From assembly GCF_030867145.1 (NCBI RefSeq), contig NC_134422.1, forward strand, positions 11,232,531-11,296,530: DNA of 64,000 nt, written 5' to 3'. The first letter of the stretch is position 1. Each line of letters opens with the position of its first letter. The position numbers and the translations under genes are program-made. This DNA is from Opisthocomus hoazin (lineage: Eukaryota; Chordata; Aves; Opisthocomiformes; Opisthocomidae). The notes below the pieces were generated by a model. That model was not told the DNA's origin. It searched no databases and was given only the letters and a program-made list of their open reading frames with translations. Positions 55,215 through 64,000 of the stretch are shown here, piece by piece.

Positions 55215-55843
55215 CAGACAGTGTCATTCATACTTTTTATTTTTAATACATGTATCTACAGTGCTCAGAATCTCTTAACTAACAAAACTGTAACAGCAAC
55301 TACTGTTCGAAATCCCAAACTACTGCCTCACATTTGTCATAACTATGCGTATTTAATAGCATGTCCCTAAGTGGGAAACAACTTTCACTGGATACATCAC
55401 CTGCTTAAGTCAAAAGAAAATTTAAGAATCAAAGGCACAACCAAGATTTCTTGGGTTTCACTAATATATGCAATATCTCAGATTAAGAAAATGTAATAGA
55501 AGAATAAGAACCTACGCAAACATCAATTGTATAGTCACGCTCAGAACACTTTCAAGAATACTGTAAGGCATAAAGTAAATTACCAGATAAATGTTGTACT
55601 GTATTTTGTGATGTTTTCCTTTCCATTTCCATTCACAGATAATTTTGTCCTAATCACCTTAAGGTAGTGACTGACTTTCTTTGTTCACAGATATTTCAGA
55701 GCACTCTGCACAAGGCGCTTTGATCACAGCACGTTACTAGGTAGAGCAGCCTCTTAATATCTAAGTACTAGACTTTGTTCTGAGGTGGTCTTCACAATAG
55801 CTACAGTTCTGATTAATTCTTACTCGGGATGCTGCTGGTTTCC
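55215..55843 (-). other. PARP9: PARP9 3' untranslated region (inferred)
   Basis: Sequence between the TGA at 55844 and the hexamer at 55236. No repeats seen. Confidence 0.5.
55236..55241 (-). terminator. PARP9: PARP9 polyadenylation signal
   Basis: AATAAA on minus (tttatt on plus), 603 nt past the PARP9 stop; no nearer minus-strand hexamer was noticed. Confidence 0.5.
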
Positions 55844-56151
55844 TCAGAGGGCCATATACGTCTCCCTCACTTGGGAACAAGTCAACAAATATTGTGGAAG
55901 GGCCCCAACACCGTTACAAATGACAAAGATGTTGGGATTGTGTACATCATCTACTAAGCTGTCATATACCTTAATGGCATCCCCCTCGACTGCTGGTGGC
56001 ACAATGTAAGACGGCTTGCCTTTAGTGTATAAGCCTGTTAATACATCAGCCTCAAACACGTACATTTTAGAGTCTGTTTCCCACTTGTCTTTACCCTCAA
56101 TCAGGCTTTTTGGGTTCCTTTTAAAGTAGATGCCAGCTCCGTATTTTTGTT
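55844..56151 (-). CDS. PARP9: PARP9 last exon with stop
   Basis: [20 protein letters not shown] to [19 protein letters not shown] and TGA. The protein ends soon after PQYLLTCSQ, about 30 residues earlier than the human tail. Confidence 0.95.
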
Positions 56152-59100
56152 CTGGAAACAGAAAGAAAAATTTTCAGAAATAAAAACAGCCTTGAACAAT
56201 CAGTTCTTTTGGGGTGGTAGGACCAAGAGACTGCTTCTTGATTCAGTATGATATTTTATGTTACTGCTCAGTGCGCCCCATCCTTTTGGAAGTAAACTCG
56301 CATGAAGTGTCTCTGATGCAAGCACTGACCTCCCACTGAAACCATGAGCAATGACAGCTGATCACAGAATCACAGAATGGTAGGGGTTAGAAGGGACCTC
56401 TGTGGGTCATCTAGTCCAACCCTCCTGCTGAAGCAGGGTCACCTACAGCAGGCTGCACAGGACCTTGTCCGGGCGGGTCTTGAATATCTCCAGAGAAGGA
56501 GACTCCACAACCTCCCTGGGCAGCCTGTTCCAGGGCTCCATCACCCTCAGAGGGAAGAAGTTCTTCCTCATGTTCAGATGGAACTTCCTCTGCTTCAGTT
56601 TGTGCCCATTGCCCCTTGTCCTGTCACTGGGCACCACTGAAAAGAGTCTGGCCCCATCCTCCTGACACCCACCCTTCAGATATTTCTAAGCATTTATAAG
56701 GTCCCCTCTCACCCTGCTACTCCAGTGGTAACCGCTTGGATGTAACTGGTAATCCAGGGACAGAATCAGCAAGGTATAATGTATTTATATAAACACTTCT
56801 GTCATCATGTACTAGGGACTCTGATTAGCACCAGAGAAGGTAAGAGTTTAGTAATGCAAACTACAAAAAAAAAAAGCTTTGGGATTTGCAAGGAAAATGC
56901 TGCATAAAAATGGTATCACAGTATAATGTGGAAAAGTTCAAAGAAATGAAGTTAGACCATCATCCTGTTTGTTACTTTGAGAGTGTGAAAATGGGCTGTG
57001 TGCATTGCATACACAAGGAAAGGCAAATCTCCACTTTCTGAACAGGTTATTGCCTGAAATCCCAGTTCTGCATTTGATAAGCAAAACATCACACCCTTCA
57101 GCTGTTGCAGGATGAAGCGCTAAATGCTTATTCTTTCCATTTCTGAAAACTTCGGTCTCCTGCGCTGTCTACTCCAATGTTTCAGGGACACCACAACTTT
57201 CTTCCTCAGCGAGCTCTGGTTTGAACAGCAGTCTGCTCCGCCAGCTCACCTGCTGTCGCCCGATTCGAGCAGGGAGTCAGGCTAGAGGACCCTCAGAAGC
57301 ACCCGTCAGCCTCAATCATTCTGATTCCTTCGAACGTGTTTTAAAGCATCAAGCTGCTGAATGGGTGTTTGCAGCAAGTAAAGAAGCACACTGACTTTCT
57401 TTAGAAATTACACTTGGATGTGGCATTATGTGTGTATCAACAATTCCATCAACAGTGTCTGGGCTCGGCCAGAATCCAGGCTCACCCTCCCGGAGCCCTG
57501 CTGACTACAATATCAGGAAGGAAAACCAGGAAAAGCTTACTGTAGATAAAAAAGTAAGCTCACATGACTCTAAATACCAGTAAGAAACAGTTCCTGTTTA
57601 GGAATGCCATTTTTTCCTGATTTTACTCCAACTTTAGCAGTCAGTCACTGTTCATTTTGATTGAAGATGCCAAAGCAAGTTATTACCTGTTGGTGGAGAA
57701 TACATTCTGTGAAATCCTGTTTGACACACCGAGCTGCAGAACTGAGCAGGAACGTGCTGGTACAACTTGTGGGTTATTCCAGAGGTACCTTGGCTTTCTT
57801 GTATTTTTTTTTTCATTTGTTGGAATGCAGCAGATAGAAGAGGATTATATATCTTTTCAATCTGTAACATACAAGAAAACAGAGACCAATATCCATTAAA
57901 TCCATCGAGTGCTCTTGCTCAGGCTATGTTCTTCAATGTAAGAACCGTTGATTAGCTTACATCCATTGACCACGTAGCGGATAAGGCATCTGAAGCGTGC
58001 AGCTGATCCACAGAAGAAGAACCATGCCACTATCCCATGCCTGTCGCTGGTATCAGCGGGAGTATATCCCTACTGTACTGATTTCCGGTACTTCAGGCGT
58101 GCCGAGCGGATCGAGTATCAACCAGACGTGAGAATAAGCTGCGTGGGTGCTCGCAGCCGAATCATGTAAAGAACTGTGAGCGTCCTGTAAGGCGTGGAGA
58201 GCCTCAGCCCTCGTCGATCAAAACTTTACAGCTCTCAGGGAGAAAAAGTTCCATAGGTACGAGGGCCTTTACATGGGCTTGTGTCTCAAAAGCGTGGCTG
58301 CCGGCAGCATCACACCACCCAGAGCTTCAGGCGAACTGGCTGTGCGGCAGCTCCCACTCCCCCACCCGACTCCACCAGCGGGCCAGGCGCAGCCCTGGGG
58401 CAAAAGTCCGTACCAGGGGCCTGCACGGCCTCTTCTGCAGAACCCCGCCCGTGCCAGACTCCCGGCTGCTCAGCTACCAACACGCAGGTGCTGAAGCACG
58501 ATCAAGCTTCTGCCCTCAGAAGTCATTTAACTGAGCTATGACTGACCCTCAGTGCAGCCTTGTTCCAAATTCTGAGGTAGCTTCTGTGTTGAGCCTCAGC
58601 AAAGTCTTTCGATCTGTGGATCGAGAAGCTCTTGCTGTCACCTGGTTGGTACCTGCTGTTATTTCAGCGTTAAATACCTTTCTCGTAGGAAGGGCAGTTC
58701 GGCACATGGCAGTGTGGTTTCCAGTTACCCGCTGTCACTGCTGGGCACACAAATCCCTGTTTACAGCCTTCTGTTATTTCTCTGTGCTGCACAGCCTCAT
58801 GCTCCTCGCGTTCAGGGCAGCCCTGACATCCAAGCAAGATCCCAACTTCAACACACCACTTATTGGATCGTAACTCTGACAGGTTCAGTTGCTAATTTCT
58901 GGTGTCAAGCTCACAAGAAGAAAACAGAGACCCGGCACTGCTGCCCTGCAATACTGTACTCATTCTAACATACCTATCGCCTGTTTCTCTAGCGTCCTGT
59001 AAAGGAACATTTGAAGCACGAAACAAGAGACAGAATATACAGTTCAAAGGACCTCTCAGAATTTAACTACACTTCTTGAGTGATTATTGGCATTATGTTT

Positions 59101-62100
59101 AAAATACTTTCTATTAGAAGTAAAGACTACATCTATTTTAAGGATTAGGCTGCTTTCACCTTAATTTTTAAAAGCAATGTATTGAAATACTTCATCTGAG
59201 TTTTTTAAGCATGGGTTAAACATGTTACTTCAAATATATCAGCTGAGATTTAGTTTTTCTGTGAATACCCTCTTTACCTTGAGAACGTGAAGCCCAGCTT
59301 TTTCAAACTGTTTCTGTCTGTCTTTAAACTCCTGAAGGTGTGACCCCACCGGTGAAATCTGGACACATTTAGTAGTATTTGTCTTGTGAAGGTGTCCTTC
59401 TGAAGGCTGACCTGCTTCTGGTTGGCCTGGGTACAAATAAAGGGGTAAAATTCTCATATATCATAATGTCTGAAGCAAAGGCAAGGAGGAGCGATCCAAT
59501 ACTTTAGTTTGGTAGTTTAGTTAAGAACAAAGAATGTTAAATACTCTTCGAAGTAATGCCAGAGGCTAATATTGAGAGGGACTGATACATACATTTATTA
59601 AACCAGAGAGAGGGGCAACCAAAGAAAAGCAATTTATTTTTCCCATTACATCTCTCCACAGCCCAATTTTCATATAATGGTATCTACCGAATGACAATAC
59701 AAACACAAGTAAAAAATGGATCACTTGGTAGCTTTTTGTAACGCCACTAGTTCTACCAACTGTTACTGAAAGTCACGGACTCCGCCGAACAGGTCCATTG
59801 GTGGGTGCCGCAACACTGGTCCAGCTGTAGCTAGCAAACGAGCTCAGCAAAGGTATGTGTTAATTAAGCGCAAATTCTGTACGTCTCCAGCGGCCAGGCT
59901 TTAAAGTGAAGCTGTCCGGGAGGAAGCCAGCGTTAAGCTGGCCGTAGGACGACAGCCAGCCCCTGTGCAGACTGTGCCCTACTGGGAATGCTGCCAAGCG
60001 AGTCACCAGAGCTAACAAATGGTCTTTGGGGGGATCATAGGACAAAATACGGTCATGTCGGTAATTAAAGCAACGCTCAGTATGTGTGTGAACTCAATGC
60101 ACATCTGTCCACTCTCAGCAAGACCTACATGTGTGTTGCTTCATACTTGACCTTCTTTAGGCATGTATTTACTTCATTAGTCACTTATTTACATACCTAT
60201 TAAGTACAGCAGTTCCTCTTGTTTGGCTGTAGTCTTCTCTTGCATACGAAGCAGTAATTTTTCAGTTGCAAGCACCGCCTCAATCACAGCATCAGGAGGG
60301 CCCTGAAATTCCAGTCTTGCTTTTCCACCTCTCACTTCTTCGGATACGCATACACTAGAATGCTGCTCTCGAGACAGTTCTGCAAACTCGTTTTTACCAA
60401 GGCTAAAAATGTAGTTGTTTTCAATAGTAGCACGGTGACTCTCCTGAATTTGTAACACACTTTGGATCCACGATTCTGCTGCTTCCAACGCTGTACGGGT
60501 GTTCCCTTTAAGTTCGACAGCTGGTTCATTGTTTTCAGTCTCTTTTATGCTTTGACTGCCTGACTCTGTACCTGGAAGAAAGACTTCTCGTTATACAAGT
60601 GCACTGGAAGAGTGAAGAGCTTTCCAGTGCTGTTACAAACTCCTATATGTAATCCAAGATGTACAGTGTACCAAACACACTACTCTTCTGGTATGCTCAG
60701 AAAAAAAGAGATTAGATACCAGGAGGTAAGGTTTCCACAAAAAAAACCAAACAACCACACACATGCAGAATTTATTTGCCTTCCACTAAATGACTTCCAA
60801 AAAGTTAGGCACTGACAATGATTTTTACATTTTAAAATCTTGTAAGGGAGCACCCAGCTCCATTCCTATTAACGTAGAAATGCAAAGCACTCACGCATTT
60901 TTGCCTCCCTCTTTCCCCAAGACACACAAGTTCTTTTCAAAGGAACGTGAGTTCTGATTCTCAAATCTGGAGTACTCCTTTACTGGAAATGCCCCTTCTG
61001 TTCGTTACTTACTCAAATGATCGCTGTTGTAATGTTGATTTTTTCCCAGTTTGTGTACTGCTGAATGAAATTTTCTCTGGAAAACCTTGAAAGAGAAAAG
61101 TTTAGAAGCAATTTGCAGTCTCTGTTGTCAAATATGCAATTAATCTCATCCAAACTGTTAGGTAAGTGGTTTACAGCTGTAGTTACACCTCCCCAAAATT
61201 CTGAAATTATGTTAACAGCTGACACTTGTCAGCTTTTCCCAAAATGTTGTTCCTAACCATATCAAATGCATTCCTGTTCTTCTGCGTCTCCTCAGGCAAG
61301 ACACCTTACACACTGAACGGCACCATTACCAACTCCTTCTGGTTGTAGCATGTCCAGAACTCGTGAAACCACAGCAGATAAAGGTGTTCATGACTTGCAG
61401 TTTAACGCTGATGAGTCCTCACTCAGTTTTAAAACCCAGACTATTCCCCTGCCTTTACTCCGAAGCTCCTCTGCATGATCACACATGGAAAGCCTCTGAG
61501 AAGCGCCACTCTGCTAGGCAGCGGATTGGCTACCGGCCTTTCCTTCTTTTTTCAGCAAAAAGAGTTTCTGCCGTGCCCTGATTATCAAGGGATTAAGTGA
61601 TGAGCACGTAGCCATCACACAGCTTCCTTTAGAGTTTATGGGACTGTTACAGAACATGGGTCTGATCTTACAATCACTGAATTGTTTGGGTTGGAAGGGA
61701 CCTTAAAGATCATCTAGTTCCACCCCCCCTCCACCTAGTTCTTGTACCTGTTGAAAGAATGGATCGTTGAACTTCAGTGGGAACAAAAGCAAACTCTGTA
61801 CTTTTATAATAGATGGCGATCTAAAATAGTTGTGTTAATCACGTCGGCCAAATATTCACAAGGTGGAAAATGGCACACTGCAGCTGAAATTATCCACTGT
61901 CTGTCTGCAACCCTTCTATCATGTTAGGTCAAATAATGTGTTGATAGTGTTTTGCCCCAGGAACTTCATACAAAAAAAAAAAAGTTAAACTTTCTGAGGA
62001 GGAATAAGCTTATTCTCTAATGAGTTAAGAGTAGACTCTTTCTTATAAATTCGCTGACAGTCATGGGAATTTCAGAGCTCCCTCCTCTTGCTATCAGACC

Positions 62101-62841
62101 ACCAGGTGAAGACTTTGGCTTTAGTGAGGAGAAAATAAAGTTTTATACAGATTAATAATACCCGTTAAAAAGACAAATAGTTTCATAAAGGGACCTGCTA
62201 CTCACAGATGTTATAACTAGTAGGGAATTAAAATTATCTTAATCTGTAGTCATCTATGGGAGTATTTTCACAGTTTGGGGTTTTTCTTGTTGGTAGTTAA
62301 CAACAAGTTTGTTACCTGATAGGCATCATAGTCATCTGGGCAAAGGACAAACTGCACATCTATCTTCTTCTCAGGGTGTGCCCCGGCAAAATTTAAAACC
62401 TCTTCAATCATGATCTCTGCCACTACATCCACAGGCAGCATTAACGACCACATCCCATCTGCTGGAAAAGAAACTGAGGGATATTGCCTGTCCTGAAGGT
62501 AACACAGGCATCTTGTCACTGCAGCTTTTAATTCCTGCAGGAAAAACAAGTGGTTTAGTCCTCTCGTCACTCCACATGAAAATCAATTAAAATCCAATGT
62601 AGCTGATCATCACCTCGCACAGTAACACCCTGTGGTAGTATTGAGGCCATACAACGTGCAGTACAAGCTCACAGGGCAGATTATGTCCTTTTGTCACTAA
62701 GAGCTCCTTATAAGACGAAGAATATCTAAGATGAGACTGAAATTCCTCCTGAAGAGCTGAAGCTGCTTTTTGCCACAGTCTTTTGGAAACTGGAGAGTGA
62801 GGCTCGCCGTTCACAGACACAGAATTAACAATAGCTGTAGT
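55844..62841 (-). CDS. PARP9: PARP9 (BAL1), C-terminal 508 residues (5' partial)
   Basis: PARP9 reads ADP-ribose through macro domains and works with the ubiquitin ligase DTX3L in interferon and DNA-damage responses. Seven exons, all in phase, give the second macro domain (about 1-150, [35 protein letters not shown]), a helical middle ([26 protein letters not shown]) and a PARP-like domain (349-508, [31 protein letters not shown]). The order and text match human PARP9 (854 residues) better than PARP14 or PARP15. The triad His is Gln (KLYQH), Tyr is kept (GIYF), and the Glu position is Ile (NIFVIC), so it should lack ADP-ribosyl transfer alone, as known for PARP9. The first macro domain and promoter lie past the right edge. 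Confidence 0.94.
56363..56712 (-). mobile_element. CR1 LINE 3' fragment
   Basis: Inverted 3' end (cacagaatcacagaatggta), then the reverse complement of [20 protein letters not shown] and [17 protein letters not shown], truncated near 56712. Lies in PARP9's last intron, in gene sense. A different subfamily from the 36.6 kb copy. Confidence 0.92.
56713..59277 (-). other. PARP9 introns near the PARP-like exons
   Basis: Around the exon at 57687. GC-richer at 58280-58480 with overlapping frames and no homology. Nothing else recognised. Confidence 0.5.
57687..57861 (-). CDS. PARP9: PARP9 exon, PARP-like domain (first part)
   Basis: 175 nt: [47 protein letters not shown]. Gln stands where active PARPs have the triad His. 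Confidence 0.95.
59278..59426 (-). CDS. PARP9: PARP9 exon before the PARP-like domain
   Basis: 149 nt: [20 protein letters not shown] then [19 protein letters not shown]; human LLDQKKQFEKCGLQVLKVEK. Confidence 0.93.
60197..60571 (-). CDS. PARP9: PARP9 exon, middle region
   Basis: 375 nt: [49 protein letters not shown] and [20 protein letters not shown]. Corresponds to human WIQRILSLQNHHIIENNHIL. Donor GTATGT. Confidence 0.94.
61013..61085 (-). CDS. PARP9: PARP9 small linking exon
   Basis: 73 nt found by splice phase: acceptor ctctttcaag, donor GTAAGT. Encodes [20 protein letters not shown] then SDHL, and changes the phase from 0 to 1 exactly as the flanking exons need. Confidence 0.87.
61670..61733 (-). 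mobile_element. CR1 3' tail remnant
   Basis: cactgaattgtttgggttgg then the aagatcatctagttccac block, the inverted CR1 3' end. Closely similar to the remnant at 11105. Confidence 0.82.
62316..62534 (-). CDS. PARP9: PARP9 exon, macro domain 2 (second half)
   Basis: 73 codons: [20 protein letters not shown] through CPDDYDAYQ. Human has SISFPALGTGN where this has [11 protein letters not shown], so the GTG phosphate loop is lost here. Confidence 0.93.
62614..62841 (-). CDS. PARP9: PARP9 exon, macro domain 2 (first half)
   Basis: 76 codons: [20 protein letters not shown] to [33 protein letters not shown] matches human [20 protein letters not shown]. The glycine-rich ADP-ribose loop is degenerate, as in human macro 2. 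Confidence 0.92.
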
Positions 62842-64000
62842 CTGGAAGAAAACAGTGCAAAGTGTCAGTATACTTCAAGTTTACTATTTGCAAGCTTTGC
62901 TGCTACAGAGAGCACTCTTTCTAGGAACTACTCCTTTAGAAAAGCCTGACTGCAGCAGATCAGCTGGCTGAAAGGTTCTCTTACTACTGTTCAGGGTAGC
63001 GCTGGAATACGTCAAAGGATGCACCTTCTACTAGCGTACATCTTTTCCAGAAGCCAACAGTCTGCGTAAGACTTGTTCCAGTCATCAGAGGGCACTCAAC
63101 AGAATTACTGCCGCAGCTATAGAAGCGACCCGTGCGCGCCTCACCAAACGCAATTCTGCAGCCAGTTATCAACGAGCAGCAGAGAGCTGTGGCTACGTCC
63201 GTTATCCCAGCGCACGGAGGTGCTCCCCGTGCTAGGGGAGCAAGCACTCATCGCCAGACTAGCGGGGTCAGTGCACACAGGAGAACTGCAAAGCCATAGC
63301 TGCTTCCAAGTTCCCAGTGGAAACGGCACATTCCCATACTAGGTCTTCTGTATTTCAAATTAAATACGTAAAATGCAAATAACTTGTTTACGGAATGCTG
63401 ATAACAGCAGTAATTGTTCTAAGTTTAACTGCTGAAGACTATCTAAAGATACAAGACTCTGGAGTATATTTTCCTCACAGTCTTGAAGGCACGTGGTATC
63501 TTTCAGTGCTGTAGGATTGGTTAATAAAATTCCCCACAATGTCAACTTTGCAATCCTTTGCTCTCACGTTAAAAAAAATGAACTTCCTATTCAGTTAAGA
63601 TACTTCTTTAAAGTTACGATTTTTTTTACGATACAGTATTTGCTAAAAGCAAATGCCATTCCTGTGGTGTTGCTCCAAGTGTAAGAGCGCTGTTGGATTA
63701 CTACTGACTAAGATCATTTATTTTGCATCAGATTTTCTAGCTAAAAAGTTAAATCAATCCATTTAAACGACGCACTGTTTAAAGGTAAGGTGTATATCAT
63801 CTGTATAAGTAATTTTCAGCTGTTTCAGTGTTTGCTGAATAACTCCAGTAGTGACACCTATGAGAACATAAATTATAGGATAAAAGCAAGGCAAAAAATA
63901 AGAGTAGACTTCTAGGGAATGCATGATAAAATGTGAACTCCCATGATGTTATAATAAGAAGATAAACATTAACATAGGGATATATTATTATTAATCATCC
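62842..64000. other. PARP9 upstream intron(s) at right edge
   Basis: AT-rich with a GC-richer patch at 63120-63250. Two weak minus-strand exon candidates are at 63772-63857 and 63366-63510; neither has clear homology. The rest shows nothing recognisable. Confidence 0.5.

Larger units (their letters stand above)
59427..62315 (-). other. PARP9 introns between macro 2 and PARP-like exons
   Basis: Around exons at 60197 and 61013. One short CR1 tail at 61670 and an A-run at 61972. Nothing else recognised. Confidence 0.5.

Noticed and set aside
63366-63510. Possible minus-strand exon (ALKDTTCLQDCEENILQS...) near the right edge
   Set aside because: Plausible acceptor but no match to PARP9 or DTX3L and the donor is uncertain.

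Overview
The window reads as bird nuclear DNA. It has CR1 LINE fragments in both orientations, long GT-AG introns, one strong CpG island, and vertebrate genes in the order ESYT3, CEP70, FAIM, which matches human 3q22.3. The species cannot be told from the sequence. No RNA gene, CRISPR array, operon or other prokaryotic element was found.

Layout. (1) 1-33.3 kb, plus strand: ESYT3 (extended synaptotagmin 3), 22 coding exons from the start of the SMP lipid-transfer domain to the stop at 32452. The first coding exon (ER membrane hairpin) must lie before position 1. (2) 33.7-46.3 kb, minus strand: CEP70, all 16 coding exons, ATG at 46321, stop at 33870, tail to tail with ESYT3. (3) 46.0-47.3 kb: a CpG island that serves as head-to-head promoter of CEP70 and FAIM, with a YY1-type element. 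(4) 46.5-53.7 kb, plus strand: FAIM, with the 179-residue short form complete and an upstream in-frame exon that matches the neuronal long form (FAIM-L). (5) 55.2-64 kb, minus strand: the C-terminal seven coding exons of PARP9 (second macro domain, middle region, inactive PARP-like domain). Its 5' half lies beyond the right edge.

All exon boundaries were set by reading splice sites and codon phase by eye, and every junction inside the four genes is in phase. The genes are not one pathway: ESYT3 tethers ER to plasma membrane, CEP70 is centrosomal, FAIM is anti-apoptotic or protein-protective, and PARP9 is an interferon/DNA-damage ADP-ribose reader. The shared feature is the CEP70-FAIM promoter.

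Most worth a second look: a perfect palindromic estrogen-response-element sequence in an ESYT3 intron, the FAIM-L exon, PARP9 sitting next to FAIM (far apart in human), an antisense first-exon-like CpG patch in the last ESYT3 intron, a 243-codon open frame running through a CEP70 intron into exon 6, and a CR1 copy with an unbroken 388-codon frame 50 bp from a CEP70 splice donor. I did not find a clearly new biological system.
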